Assembly: GCF_000372805.1 (NCBI RefSeq)
Contig: NZ_KB889941.1
Span: 26,764 to 90,763 of the forward strand
Reading direction: 5' to 3'
Source: Marinobacter gelidimuriae
Lineage (GTDB): Bacteria > Pseudomonadota > Gammaproteobacteria > Pseudomonadales > Oleiphilaceae
DNA length: 64,000 nucleotides
Under the pieces are notes generated by a model that made no database searches, was not told where the DNA came from, and worked only from the letters and a program-made list of their open reading frames with translations. The position numbers were made by a program, and so were the translations under genes. This document shows positions 29,728 through 40,788 of the stretch, in pieces; positions within the stretch are counted from its first letter, which is position 1, and each line of letters begins with the position of its first letter.

Positions 29728-30849
29728 ATGCCAAGGTTCCTTCATACCGCCGACTGGCAAATAGGGCGCTATTTCAATCGCTTTGATACCGATAACAGCA
29801 GTGCACTGGCTGATGCGCGCTATGGCGCTATCGAGCGCCTGGCGCAACTGGCGGTGGAGTACAACTGCGATGCCGTGTTGGTGGCCGGCGACGTTTTTGA
29901 TGCGCAAACCGTATCTGACCGCTGCATCCGCCGCACATTTAACGCGACCTCGGGTTTTAAAGGGCCTTGGGTAATGCTGCCGGGAAACCACGATGCAGCA
30001 CTGGCCGAAAGCGTGTGGACCCGCGCCCAGCGTATCAACGCCGTGCCGAGCAACGTGCACCTTGCGCTACAAAGTGGCGTTATAGAGTTACCGCAGCAAA
30101 AAATTGCGGTATTGGCGGCGCCCTTGACTCAGCGCCACACCTACGAAGATTTGACCGCGCCCTTTGATTCAATCAGCACCCCGCCGCAATGGCTGCGGGT
30201 GGGCCTGGCCCACGGCAGTGTGCAAGGCGTGTTGGCGGAAGACATTGACGCCACCAATCCGATTGCCGCCGATCGCAGCGCAAGCGCCGCGCTGGATTAC
30301 CTGGCGTTGGGTGATTGGCACGGCCTGAAGGAGATTAATGAGAGAACCTGGTACAGCGGTACGCCGGAGCCTGAGCGCTTCCGTAATAATCAGCCGGGGT
30401 TTGCACTGTTGGTGACCGTGTCCGAACCTGGCGCTCTGCCGCAGGTGGAAGCACTGGAAACGGCACGCTATCACTGGCATCAATGGCAAGAAAAGTTGGT
30501 GGTAGAGACCGATATTGATGAGTTGCTGAAGCGTCTTGACGAGCTACCTGAAAGTTCCGTTTTGGATCTTAAGCTGGAAGGCAGTATCACCCTGGCGGGT
30601 GAGCAGCGTCTGGCGGACGCTTTGTCCCGCGCTGAGGCGCGTTATCGCAGCGTTACCTACGATCGCTCCCGTTTGTTGCTGGCGCCCACGGAGGAAGATC
30701 TGGCGGGATTGCAGGCCAGCGGCTACGTCGGTGATGTGCTTGAGCAGCTGCAAACCCGGCAGAGTGGTGCAGAAGCGCAGACTGCCCGCGATGCCCTGGC
30801 CATACTCGCCAGCCTGTTACTTGAAGCCCGCAAGGAGGAGCACCCATGA
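29728..30849 (+). CDS. Mre11/SbcD-like DNA repair exonuclease subunit
   Basis: The 373-residue protein is a calcineurin-like phosphoesterase of the SbcD/Mre11/YhaO group. Metal-binding motifs appear in order: HTADWQIG (6-13), VAGDVFDAQ near 52-60, LPGNHD near 88-93, GLAHGSVQG near 158 and LALGDWHG near 193. Its stop overlaps the start of an SMC-like ATPase by four bases, the classic Mre11-Rad50 arrangement. A SOS box lies upstream. It is shorter than E. coli SbcD, and pairing with a YhaN-like partner suggests the YhaO/YhaN branch rather than true SbcCD. Confidence 0.9.
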   Translation: MPRFLHTADWQIGRYFNRFDTDNSSALADARYGAIERLAQLAVEYNCDAVLVAGDVFDAQTVSDRCIRRTFNATSGFKGPWVMLPGNHDAALAESVWTRAQRINAVPSNVHLALQSGVIELPQQKIAVLAAPLTQRHTYEDLTAPFDSISTPPQWLRVGLAHGSVQGVLAEDIDATNPIAADRSASAALDYLALGDWHGLKEINERTWYSGTPEPERFRNNQPGFALLVTVSEPGALPQVEALETARYHWHQWQEKLVVETDIDELLKRLDELPESSVLDLKLEGSITLAGEQRLADALSRAEARYRSVTYDRSRLLLAPTEEDLAGLQASGYVGDVLEQLQTRQSGAEAQTARDALAILASLLLEARKEEHP

Positions 30850-33491
30850 AACTTGAAAGTGTGCGGGTGGAGCAGTTTAAACGGTTCAAAAAACCGTTTT
30901 TATTGAATGGCTTAAGTGGTGGTATTAATGTTATTTCCGGACCAAATGAGGCGGGTAAAAGCACGCTGGTGCGGGCCATTCGGGCGGCATTTTTTGAGCG
31001 CCATCGCTCCAAGTCCGCCGAAGATTTGCGACCTTGGGGTGATTCATCCGCAGCACCCGCCATCGAATTGGTGTTCCACCATAACGGTCAGAAGTGGCAG
31101 TTGAACAAGAGCTTTCTGCAGCGCAAACGCTGTGACCTGTCGATACAGGGCACCACTTACAGTGGCGAGGAGGCAGAAGAAAAGTTGGCTCAGCTCTTGG
31201 GTTATCAGTTCCCCAAAAAAGGCGCGAGTAAAGAAGAGCACTGGGGTATTCCGGGGCTACTCTGGGTAGAACAGGGCAGTGGGCAGAATATTGAACAGGC
31301 CGTTGTGTATGCGGGCGATCATTTGCAATCGGCGTTGAGCAGCCTGGTATCGGAAGTTGTCAGTGAGGGCGGTGATGGGTTGATTCACACCGTACGCCAG
31401 CAGCTTGGCGAACTGTTGACCGCAGGCGGCGTACCAAGGGGTGAATACAAGCAATTGCTGGCTGACGAGCTGCCTGGGCAGCAAGAGCTCGATGCGTTAG
31501 AAAGCCGCATAGATCAGTATCAAAATCAGGTAGACCGGCTCGCCAAGGTTGCGCACGAATTCCACAAGATTGACCGTGAGCAACCCTGGGTAAAGGTGCG
31601 TCAGGCTCTTGCCGAAGCCCAGGAGCGTTATCGACATATTGAGTCGTTACAGGGCCAGCAGCAAACGTTGAACCAGGCCTTGACCTCGGTAGAGCAGCGG
31701 GCGGCACTGTTACAGCGCAACAAACAGCAGGTACAGGCAGATGGCAAACAGTTGCAGCAGCGCGAGCAGGAACACAACACGGCGCAGCAGGCACTGAATG
31801 ACGTACAAGCGTCCGCAGCCGGTTTGCATGCGGCTTTAGAGCAGTGCCAGCGCCAATATCGCGATGCGCTGGAGGTAGAGCGTCAGGCCGGGCTGCTGGA
31901 AACTCGGCAGCGACTGGAACACAGCAGCGCCAGAGCAAAAACGCAGTTGCAGCAGCTGTCTGAGCGCAAATCACGGGCGGCAGAGTTACAAGAGGCCCTG
32001 GGCGAGAGCCGTACGCTGACGGCACGGCATCAAATCAGCAAAGCCGCCGTCGATCGGCTGCGTACAACCCAGCGTCAGCTGGATGACGCACGTCTGCGTT
32101 CTCAGGCAATTGCCACGCGAATTGAATGGCAACTGGAGGCGGGCCAACAGATCGAGTTGGGCCAGGATACGTTGCCGCATCAGGGCGAGCAATTGTTGCT
32201 GAGCAGCACGCGCCTGCGCATTGCGGGTGTTGGCGAGTTTACAATTACCCCTGGAGGCGATGATTTGGCCCGCTGTCAGCGCCAGCTGGAACAATTGCAG
32301 TTGGCCTTGGGTGAGCAGTTACAGGCTCTGGGCGTTGCAGACCTGGCGGCGGCAGAACATACGCTGGTCGCTCAGGAGCGTGCGCAAGCGGATGTTCATC
32401 GATTGCTGGAACTGTTGCAGTCGTTGGTGCCCGGCGGTCTGGCAAGTCTGGACAGCGACTATCAGGCCTTGAGCGCGGAGCTTGAGCGTAACTGCGCAGA
32501 AAAAGAGGCTTTGGTACCCGCTACGACATTGGCTAAAGGCTTACCGGCTCTGGCTCAGGCGCAAGATCTGCGCAGTGACGCTGAAAATCGGTTATCAGCA
32601 GCAGAGAAACGCTCCAGCGAACACGAAAAGGCGCTTTTGGCCGCATCCCATCGTTACCAGAACGCCGATCACGAGTGGCACACGTTGCGCGCCAGTCTGA
32701 ACAGCGAGCAACGCCAGCAGGAAGTGACACAGTTAAACAGCGATTTGACCGCAGTTGAGCAGGAGCAGGCGCGGCAACAGGAGCGTTTGAAGCAGATGCT
32801 GGCGCAAATTGCCGCGGCGCGGCCGGAGTTAGTGCAGCAGGATATTCAGCGCCTCGGAGCCAGCGCGGATCAGCTTGAGCAGGCCCAGCGAGGGCGCGAG
32901 CTTGAGTTGAAGGAGCTGCGGGTACGATTGGAAATCTGGGGTGCCGAAGGCCTGGAGCAGCAGCGTGGCCGTTGCCTGGCCGAACTGGAGCAAAACCGGC
33001 GCCGTTGCCAGCAACTGCAGCGCCGGGCAGAGGCGCTGCAGTTGCTGCTCCAGTTATTAACGGAAAAGCGCCAGGCGTTGACTCAGCGTTTGCAAGCGCC
33101 GTTACAAAAACACCTGAATCATTACGTTACGGTGTTGTTTCCCGACGCTCAGCTGGAGGTAGACAGTCAATTGCTCCCGGGCCGTTTCACCCGCGACGGG
33201 GAAACCGGTCAGATGGCCGAGCTCAGTTTTGGCGCCCGAGAGCAGATGGGCCTTATCAGTCGTTTGGCTTACGCCGATTTATTGAAAGAAGCCGGCAAGC
33301 CGACGTTGATCATTCTGGATGATTCGCTGGTACACAGCGATAGCGTTCGCCTCGACAGCATGAAGCGAATTCTGTTTGACGCGGCGCAGCGCCATCAAAT
33401 CCTGTTGTTTACCTGCCATCCGGATAACTGGCAGGACATGGGCTCAGAGACTATTAATCTGGAAGCGTTGAAGGCCAGGGCGCCGCTTTAA
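30846..33491 (+). CDS. Rad50/SbcC/YhaN-like SMC-type ATPase
   Basis: The 881-residue protein has Walker A SGPNEAGKST (31-40) after FKRFKKPF. A long Gln/Glu/Ala-rich coiled coil runs from about 190 to 750. The C-terminal ATPase half holds a signature-like LSFGAREQMGLISRLAYADLL and Walker B TLIILDDSLVHSD, followed by LFTCHPDNW. The YhaN-type start and lack of an obvious CxxC zinc hook separate it from SbcC and Rad50. The overlap with the Mre11-like gene indicates a two-subunit nuclease complex for processing DNA ends or hairpins (inference from family). Confidence 0.9.
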   Translation: MKLESVRVEQFKRFKKPFLLNGLSGGINVISGPNEAGKSTLVRAIRAAFFERHRSKSAEDLRPWGDSSAAPAIELVFHHNGQKWQLNKSFLQRKRCDLSIQGTTYSGEEAEEKLAQLLGYQFPKKGASKEEHWGIPGLLWVEQGSGQNIEQAVVYAGDHLQSALSSLVSEVVSEGGDGLIHTVRQQLGELLTAGGVPRGEYKQLLADELPGQQELDALESRIDQYQNQVDRLAKVAHEFHKIDREQPWVKVRQALAEAQERYRHIESLQGQQQTLNQALTSVEQRAALLQRNKQQVQADGKQLQQREQEHNTAQQALNDVQASAAGLHAALEQCQRQYRDALEVERQAGLLETRQRLEHSSARAKTQLQQLSERKSRAAELQEALGESRTLTARHQISKAAVDRLRTTQRQLDDARLRSQAIATRIEWQLEAGQQIELGQDTLPHQGEQLLLSSTRLRIAGVGEFTITPGGDDLARCQRQLEQLQLALGEQLQALGVADLAAAEHTLVAQERAQADVHRLLELLQSLVPGGLASLDSDYQALSAELERNCAEKEALVPATTLAKGLPALAQAQDLRSDAENRLSAAEKRSSEHEKALLAASHRYQNADHEWHTLRASLNSEQRQQEVTQLNSDLTAVEQEQARQQERLKQMLAQIAAARPELVQQDIQRLGASADQLEQAQRGRELELKELRVRLEIWGAEGLEQQRGRCLAELEQNRRRCQQLQRRAEALQLLLQLLTEKRQALTQRLQAPLQKHLNHYVTVLFPDAQLEVDSQLLPGRFTRDGETGQMAELSFGAREQMGLISRLAYADLLKEAGKPTLIILDDSLVHSDSVRLDSMKRILFDAAQRHQILLFTCHPDNWQDMGSETINLEALKARAPL

Positions 33492-33545
33492 TAGATCAAG
33501 CGCGGGTATCCTGAGGATTATGTTGAAAAATTTCGCGTAAGTTTG

Positions 33546-33573
33546 TTGACCCTAGAGGAAACATCCGTATAAT
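33546..33573 (+). promoter_or_regulatory. Probable promoter of tRNA-Gly
   Basis: TTGACC (33546-33551) and TATAAT (33568-33573), 16 bases apart, lie 39 bases before the mature tRNA. Confidence 0.75.
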
Positions 33574-33611
33574 GCGCATCCGTTGTCAGGCAACAACTTA
33601 CGATAACATTA

Positions 33612-33687
33612 GCGGGAATAGCTCAGTTGGTAGAGCGCAACCTTGCCAAGGTTGAGGTCGCGAGTTCGAATCTCGTTTCCCGCTCCA
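33612..33687 (+). tRNA. tRNA-Gly (anticodon GCC)
   Basis: The 76-base cloverleaf starts GCGGGAATAGCTCAGTTGG. The anticodon loop is TTGCCAA within a five-pair stem CAACC/GGTTG, the T loop is TTCGAAT, and the end is TCCA. Confidence 0.96.
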
Positions 33688-33693
33688 AATTTG

Positions 33694-33725
33694 AAAACCC
33701 GGTCTTGTAAAAGGCCGGGTTTTTT
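33694..33725 (+). terminator. Terminator after tRNA-Gly
   Basis: AAAACCCGG (33694-33702) pairs with CCGGGTTTT (33715-33723) and the T run continues to 33725. Confidence 0.85.
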
Positions 33726-33838
33726 ATGTTCGTTTCAATCACAAGGGCAAACACAAGGGCAAACACAAGGGCAATGGCGTTAGCGCTCGGTTATACTCTT
33801 CCGTCTTCATTTTTCATGCTGTCCGCCGGGAGACTTTC

Positions 33839-34356
33839 ATGCGCGTGCACTCGCTGTTTCTGTATCCGGTCAAATCCCTTGCGGGTATTGCCGTGGACTC
33901 GTTTGAGCTGGACGAATTTGGCCCGGCCGGCGACCGGCGCTGGATGCTGGTTGACGACGAGTGTCAGTTTGTAACCCAGCGCACCCTGCCACAGCTGGCA
34001 TTGGTTCAGCCTTCGCTGGGTGCCGATGGCGAGGTTTCTATTACCCTGCCAAGGCAACCCCTATTGCGCTGCAAACCAGTGGTGAGAACCTGTTTGTGCG
34101 AGTGTGGCGCGATTGGGTTCAGGGCCAGGTGGGTTGTGACGCGGCCAATGGGGCCATCAGTCGTTTTTGTGGCCTGTCTTTGCGCTTCGTATTCATGCCT
34201 GATAGCAGTTTTCGCCAGGTGCAGACCAATCTGGCAACAGAACGTCGGCGTGTGAGTTTTGCCGACGGTTATCCGTTGCTGGTGACCAATACGGCGTCAC
34301 TAGTGGAGCTGAATGAATGCCATTCACGACTCGCCTTGCCGGCTGAGCGTGGGTGA
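33839..34356 (+). pseudogene. MOSC N-terminal domain (YcbX-like) pseudogene, frameshifted and truncated
   Basis: The start MRVHSLFLYPVKSLAGIAVDSFELDEFGPAGDRRWMLVD type of sequence is the beta-barrel N-domain of MOSC molybdenum-cofactor sulfurase-like proteins such as YcbX. Near 34048 the frame shifts: ITLP in the first frame is continued by ATPIALQTSGENLFVRVW in the second, as if one C was lost from a CCC. The second frame runs FADGYPLLVTNTASLVELN and then stops at 34356. The roughly 100-120 residues of the catalytic MOSC domain that should follow are absent. This is a probable dead gene. Confidence 0.82.
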
Positions 34357-34392
34357 CTGCGTTATCGTGAATCAATCGGAGTAATAAACTAC

Positions 34393-36321
34393 GTGCCTTT
34401 GTTAACGCTGGACGGGGTTTCCCTGTCGTTTGGAATGCAGCCGCTGCTGGATAATGCCTCATTGGTGATGGAGGCCGGTGAGCGGGTGTGCCTATTGGGC
34501 CGTAACGGCGAGGGTAAGTCTACCCTGCTGAAAATCGTCAACGATGAAGTAACGCCAGACGGCGGCATCGTCCGCCTGGAAGACGGCGCGGTGCTGGCGG
34601 TGTTGCCACAGAATTTGCCCTCTGGCGATACCCGCACCGCCTACGATGTGGTTGCTGGCGCTTTTCCTGAAACCGGCGCACTGCTCATTGAGTTCCACCA
34701 CCTGACCCAACAGACAGACGGAAAAAGCCTGAATCAAATGATGAAGGTGCAGGAGCGCCTGGAGGCTTTGGACGGCTGGCGCCTGGATCAAAAAGTCACC
34801 AGCATGCTGGCGCAGTACGGCGTAGATCCCGATCGCACGCTGGGTACTCTGTCGGGTGGCTGGCAACGCCGGGTTCTGCTGGCGCGGGCGCTGGTGGCCG
34901 AGCCGGATATTCTGCTGCTTGATGAGCCTACCAACCACCTGGACGTGCCCGCTATTGCCTGGCTGGAAGACGCTCTGGCCCAGTTCCGTGGTGCCATCCT
35001 GTTTGTGAGCCACGACCGTGCGTTTATTCGCCGAATGGCCACCCGGGTGGTGGAGCTGGATCGCGGTCAACTGGTCAGCTTTGCCGCCAGTTACGATCAC
35101 TATCTGGACCTGAAAGAAAAGGCCCTGGAAGAAGAAGAGCGTCACGCAGCCCTGTTTGATAAGCGCCTGAAGCAGGAAGAAACCTGGATTCGCCAGGGCA
35201 TAAAAGCTCGCCGTACCCGGAATATGGGCCGGGTGAGGGCACTTAAAGCGATGCGTGAAGAACATCGCCAACGCCGGGTGCGCGGTGGCACGGCCACTTT
35301 TGCGGTGGAAGACGCTGCTCGCTCCGGCAAGCTGGTGGCCGAAGCTCTGGGCGCCGGTTTTGCTTATCCGGGTTACCCCGCGGTTATTCGCGACATGAAC
35401 CTGACCATTCTGCGCGGTGACAAAATCGGCCTGGTGGGTGAAAACGGCACCGGCAAAACCACGTTGGTGCGCCTGCTGCTGGGCGACCTGGAAGCCACTG
35501 AAGGCAGCATTCGCCGCGGCACAAACCTGGAAGTGGCCTATTTTGACCAGCTGCGGGGCGAACTCGATTTAACTCGAAATGCGATTGATAATCTGTCGGA
35601 AGGTCGCGAATTTATTGATATTAATGGTCAGAGCAAACATGTTATGGGGTATCTACAGGACTTCCTGTTTACCCCGGAGCGGGCACGGTCGCCTGTCAGT
35701 GTGTTCTCCGGTGGCGAGCGCGCCCGCTTGCTGCTGGCCAAGCTGTTCAGCAAGCCCGCCAACGTGCTGGTGCTGGACGAACCCACCAACGACCTGGATG
35801 TTGAAACTCTAGAGCTGTTGGAAGAGCAGCTGTCGGAATTCCGCGGCACGGTGATTGTGATTAGCCACGATAGGGAATTCCTGGACAACGTGGTCACCGA
35901 AACTCTGTTTCTGGACGGTACTGGCCAGGTGCACGAGTTTGTTGGGGGCTATACCGACTGGCGCCGCCAAGGCGGCCAATTTCCAGCCGAAAAAAGCGGC
36001 AGCCGGCCCGACAGGCAGCGCGACAAGCCGCAAAAGCCGGAAAGTAAGAGCAAGAGTAAGCCAGCTGCGCAGTCCGGGACCAAGCCCACGGCGGCAAAAA
36101 TCAGTTATAAGTTGAAACTGGAGTTGGAGCAGCTGCCGAAAACCATTGAGCGCCTGGAGCAGGAGCAACAACAGCTGCAGGACGCCATCGGTTCAGCGGA
36201 CTTCTACGCTAATTCTGCGAAGAAAGTTGATGAAACCCTGGCCCGGCTGACGGCGGTGGGAGCAGAGCTGGAGACCGCAATGGAGCGTTGGATGGAACTG
36301 GAGGAAATGACCGGGAAATGA
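34393..36321 (+). CDS. uup: ABC-F family ATPase Uup
   Basis: Uup is a soluble tandem ABC protein linked to ribosome function and to limiting precise transposon excision. The start is GTG at 34393. Both ATPase halves are complete: Walker A GRNGEGKST and GENGTGKTT, signatures LSGGWQRR and FSGGERAR, Walker B LLLDEPTNHLD and LVLDEPTNDLD. A basic linker precedes the second half. The C-terminus (about 530-640) has a Lys/Ser/Pro-rich stretch and a coiled coil typical of Uup. The 642-residue length is normal. Confidence 0.95.
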   Translation: MPLLTLDGVSLSFGMQPLLDNASLVMEAGERVCLLGRNGEGKSTLLKIVNDEVTPDGGIVRLEDGAVLAVLPQNLPSGDTRTAYDVVAGAFPETGALLIEFHHLTQQTDGKSLNQMMKVQERLEALDGWRLDQKVTSMLAQYGVDPDRTLGTLSGGWQRRVLLARALVAEPDILLLDEPTNHLDVPAIAWLEDALAQFRGAILFVSHDRAFIRRMATRVVELDRGQLVSFAASYDHYLDLKEKALEEEERHAALFDKRLKQEETWIRQGIKARRTRNMGRVRALKAMREEHRQRRVRGGTATFAVEDAARSGKLVAEALGAGFAYPGYPAVIRDMNLTILRGDKIGLVGENGTGKTTLVRLLLGDLEATEGSIRRGTNLEVAYFDQLRGELDLTRNAIDNLSEGREFIDINGQSKHVMGYLQDFLFTPERARSPVSVFSGGERARLLLAKLFSKPANVLVLDEPTNDLDVETLELLEEQLSEFRGTVIVISHDREFLDNVVTETLFLDGTGQVHEFVGGYTDWRRQGGQFPAEKSGSRPDRQRDKPQKPESKSKSKPAAQSGTKPTAAKISYKLKLELEQLPKTIERLEQEQQQLQDAIGSADFYANSAKKVDETLARLTAVGAELETAMERWMELEEMTGK

Positions 36322-36341
36322 GTCCGGTCATTTTCTAGCTC

Positions 36342-36374
36342 GATTGCTTGCCGGAGTTTCGCCGGCAAGCAATC
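36342..36374. terminator. Strong hairpin between convergent uup and uspA
   Basis: GATTGCTTGCCGG pairs with CCGGCAAGCAATC around a seven-base loop. There is no long T tract, so termination may be weak, but the position between convergent genes fits. Confidence 0.6.
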
Positions 36375-36392
36375 AGCTAATCACGGTCAGTG

Positions 36393-36824
36393 TTAAAAAA
36401 TACGTATGGCCAGCACATCGCACTCGGTGCCGTGCAGTACTCCGTTTGCGGTAGAGCCGAGCAACAACTGAAAGCCTTTGCGGCCATGGCTGCCCACAAC
36501 CACCAGATCAATGGCGTGTTCTTTGACCAAGCGGTGTACTTCAGACTCGGGGCGGCCAACGGTCACCACCTGATTTTCCTTGGGAATGCCGTATTCTTCA
36601 CCGTACTTGGTCAGCTGTTCGCGGGCAGCCTTGTCGAGCTGGTCCTGTAATTCGGTCAAATCCATCGGAATATCGCCACCATAGGCGTAACCTACAGGCT
36701 CTACCACGTGTGTCAGGATCAGTTCAGCGCCTTGGCTAATAGCCATCTCTTTTGCTTTGTGCAGGACTTGTGGCGCTTCTTCCGTTAAATCAATGGCAAC
36801 CAGCAACTTCTTGTAAACAGACAT
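36393..36824 (-). CDS. uspA: Universal stress protein A family
   Basis: The 143-residue UspA-fold protein begins MSVYKKLLVAIDLTEEA and ends with a nucleotide-loop motif VVVGSHGRKGFQLLLGSTAN, with Gly residues spaced as in ATP-binding members. It is a cytoplasmic stress-survival protein of unknown molecular action. It is monocistronic, convergent with uup, and has no clear Anr box upstream. Confidence 0.93.
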   Translation of the reverse strand: MSVYKKLLVAIDLTEEAPQVLHKAKEMAISQGAELILTHVVEPVGYAYGGDIPMDLTELQDQLDKAAREQLTKYGEEYGIPKENQVVTVGRPESEVHRLVKEHAIDLVVVGSHGRKGFQLLLGSTANGVLHGTECDVLAIRIF

Positions 36825-37184
36825 GGCTTTATTACTCCGTGTGTTGCGAATGTCAGAACTCTTAATTACAGGATAGTATGGTTAAGCCCGGCGGAAAAGG
36901 GGTTAGGCTGAGTTAGGCGTTGTTAGCAGCGCTATCGAGTAAGCCAGCGCAGTAACAATTGCCGTTGCCTGCGATGGGGCGTGTTAAGAAAGAAATTGAC
37001 AAACGGACGGTTTTTTCTCATCGTGTGGCCTCGATATTCAAACGGCTGTATGAATTTGAATTGAAGATCGGGCAGCGGCCGCAGTGGTTAAAGGTTCGCT
37101 GCATCTGCAGTCGGGATCTTGCAAGTGAATGTGCAAGCACACCGGCGCGCAAAACAGTTTCAATCACAGACTGGAGATCAGTTG
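36825..37184. other. Intergenic region between uspA and fadB
   Basis: This 360-base stretch has no supported gene. It must hold the divergent promoters of uspA and fadB. TTGACA at 36996-37001 is a possible fadB -35, but the matching -10 (CATCGT) is poor. CAAAC...GGTTTT around it loosely recalls fatty-acid regulator sites but does not meet the PsrA consensus. Confidence 0.5.
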
Positions 37185-39332
37185 ATGATTTACGAAGGTA
37201 AAGCCATCACGGTTAAAGAGATCGAAGGCGGAATCGCCCAGTTGAATTTTGACTTGCAGGGCGAGTCTGTCAACAAATTCAACCGCCTTACCCTGGAAGA
37301 GCTCCGTAATGCGACAAACATACTGACGTCGCGGACGGATCTGAAGGGTCTTGTTGTTACCAGTTCCAAAGACAGCTTTATTGTTGGCGCAGACATCACC
37401 GAATTTAAAGATTTGTTTTCCGGCCCGGAAGACGAACTGGTGGCCAACAACTTAAGCGCCAATGAAATTTTTAGTGCCATTGAAGACCTGCCATTCCCCA
37501 CGGTTACCGCCATCAACGGTATTGCGTTGGGCGGCGGTTTTGAAATGTGCCTGGCCACCGATTACCGGGTTATGGCACCAAAAGCCAAAGTGGGCCTACC
37601 GGAAACCAAGTTGGGAATCTTCCCGGGCTTTGGCGGCACCGTGCGCCTGTCACGCCTGATTGGCGTAGATAACGCGGTTGAGTGGATCAGTGGTGCGACC
37701 GAAAATCGCGCAGACGTTGCGCTCAAGGTGGGTGCGGTCGATGCGATTGTTGAACCGGATAAGCTGGTTGACGCTGCGCTGAGCATTATTCACCAGGTGA
37801 ACAACGGCAAGCTCGACAATTTGGCGCGCCGCGAAGAAAAGAAAGGCAAAATAAAATTGAATGTCATGGAAAGCATGATGGCGTTCGAGATTTCAAAAGC
37901 TTTTGTAGGTGCCAAGGCCGGGAAAAACTACCCGGCGCCGGTTGAAGCGATCAAGGTGATGCAGAAGCACGCCGGTATGACTCGCGACAAGGCCATTGAA
38001 GTAGAAGCCAAGGGCTTCGCCAAAATGGCGAAAACGGACGTTTGTGCAAGTCTGATCGGCCTGTTTCTGAATGACCAGGAACTCAAGCGCAAGGCGAAAC
38101 GCTGGGCCAAAGACGCTGCCGATGTAAAACTGACAGCGGTTCTGGGTGCAGGCATTATGGGTGGCGGCGTGGCGTATCAGTCTGCACTTAAAGGCACGCC
38201 CATCATCATGAAAGACATCAATCCCGAAGGCATCGCCCTGGGCCTGAAAGAAACCAAGAAGCTTCTGCTCAAGCGCATTGACAAGGGGCGCATGAAACCG
38301 GATCAGATGGCGGACGTGCTGAGCAGCATCACCCCAGCGCTAAACTACGGCGATTTCAAGAACGTAGATCTGGTTGTTGAAGCAGTTGTTGAGAATCCCA
38401 AAGTGAAAGATGCGGTTCTGCGCGAGGTTGAAGGCCAGGTTCGTGAAGACACCATTCTGACGTCTAACACCTCGACCATCTCTATCGACCTGTTGGCAAA
38501 GAATCTCAAGCGCCCGGAAAACTTCTGTGGCATGCACTTCTTTAACCCGGTGCACATGATGCCTCTGGTCGAGGTTATCCGCGGTAAGAAAACCAGCGAT
38601 CGTGCCATTGCGACCACCGTGGCTTATGCCACTGCCATGGGTAAAACGCCCATAGTGGTTAACGACTGCCCGGGTTTTCTGGTCAACCGGGTGCTATTTC
38701 CGTACTTCGGTGGCTTTATTGGACTGGTACGTGACGGCGCCGACTTCCAGAAAGTCGATAAGGTGATGGAAAAGTTTGGCTGGCCCATGGGCCCGGCGTA
38801 TCTGCTGGATGTGGTCGGCATGGACACCGGCAAACATGCTGGTGAAGTGATGGCTGAAGGCTTCCCTGATCGTATGAAGCACGAAGGCACCACCGCCATC
38901 GACGTGATGTTTGATCACAAGCGTTACGGCCAAAAAAATGAGAAGGGCTTTTACCGCTACGAGCTGGACCGCAAGGGCAAGCAGCAAAAAGTGGTCGATG
39001 ACGAATCCTACAAGCTGCTGAAGCCGGTTGTTCAGGGTGATAAAGAGTTTGAAGACGATGAAATCATCGCGCGGATGATGATCCCGCTGTGTCTGGAAAC
39101 CGTTCGTTGCCTGGAAGACGGCATTGTAGAAAGCCCGGCTGACGCCGATATGGGCCTGATCTACGGTATTGGCTTCCCTCCGTTCCGCGGTGGCGCACTG
39201 CACTACATCGACCAGATGGGCGTGGACACGTTTGTGGAGCTGGCTGACAAATACGCAGATCTTGGGCCGCTGTATCAGCCCACCGACAAGCTGCGTGACA
39301 TGGCAAAAAACGGCCAGACCTTCTTTGCTTAA
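37185..39332 (+). CDS. fadB: Fatty acid oxidation complex alpha subunit FadB
   Basis: FadB carries enoyl-CoA hydratase, 3-hydroxyacyl-CoA dehydrogenase and related activities of beta-oxidation. The ATG at 37185 follows GGAGATCA and gives 715 residues, the Pseudomonas length; the longer upstream frame is ignored. The hydratase half has [18 protein letters not shown] and [15 protein letters not shown] with both catalytic Glu residues. The dehydrogenase half has the NAD motif [16 protein letters not shown] and the catalytic His in [16 protein letters not shown]. fadA follows after 33 bases. Confidence 0.97.
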   Translation: MIYEGKAITVKEIEGGIAQLNFDLQGESVNKFNRLTLEELRNATNILTSRTDLKGLVVTSSKDSFIVGADITEFKDLFSGPEDELVANNLSANEIFSAIEDLPFPTVTAINGIALGGGFEMCLATDYRVMAPKAKVGLPETKLGIFPGFGGTVRLSRLIGVDNAVEWISGATENRADVALKVGAVDAIVEPDKLVDAALSIIHQVNNGKLDNLARREEKKGKIKLNVMESMMAFEISKAFVGAKAGKNYPAPVEAIKVMQKHAGMTRDKAIEVEAKGFAKMAKTDVCASLIGLFLNDQELKRKAKRWAKDAADVKLTAVLGAGIMGGGVAYQSALKGTPIIMKDINPEGIALGLKETKKLLLKRIDKGRMKPDQMADVLSSITPALNYGDFKNVDLVVEAVVENPKVKDAVLREVEGQVREDTILTSNTSTISIDLLAKNLKRPENFCGMHFFNPVHMMPLVEVIRGKKTSDRAIATTVAYATAMGKTPIVVNDCPGFLVNRVLFPYFGGFIGLVRDGADFQKVDKVMEKFGWPMGPAYLLDVVGMDTGKHAGEVMAEGFPDRMKHEGTTAIDVMFDHKRYGQKNEKGFYRYELDRKGKQQKVVDDESYKLLKPVVQGDKEFEDDEIIARMMIPLCLETVRCLEDGIVESPADADMGLIYGIGFPPFRGGALHYIDQMGVDTFVELADKYADLGPLYQPTDKLRDMAKNGQTFFA

Positions 39333-39338
39333 CCCTGA

Positions 39339-40541
<1,203 letters not shown>

Positions 40542-40567
40542 TTCCCTGCGGAACCTAGCTGACGTTT

Positions 40568-40606
40568 AACAACAAGGCCCGGCAACTCGCCGGGCCTTGT
40601 TGTTTC
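40568..40606 (+). terminator. Rho-independent terminator after fadA
   Basis: AACAACAAGGCCCGGC (40568-40583) pairs with GCCGGGCCTTGTTGTT (40589-40604) around AACTC and is followed by TC. Confidence 0.88.
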
Positions 40607-40788
40607 TCCGAATGAAAAAAGCCGGATGGAAAACAAAGAATGGGTTGTCTTGCTATTCTTGACCCTGTAAAACAGTGATTCTATACATGTCAGCGGCAAG
40701 GTTGTATTTATACCCGACTGATTTTACAGCGAGTTTGCGGTTTGCTGCACAACTGACCGATTTACCGCCAAGGATACAGATCTCCGAT

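Noticed and set aside
33541..33556. GTTGACCCTAG near tRNA-Gly resembling the end of the flgK mini-element
   Set aside because: Only a partial match, no inverted partner nearby; it is better explained as the tRNA promoter -35 region.
36990..37020. CAAAC...GGTTTT as a PsrA fatty-acid regulator site before fadB
   Set aside because: Half-site spacing and the second half do not fit the (G/C)AAAC-N2-4-GTTT(G/C) pattern.
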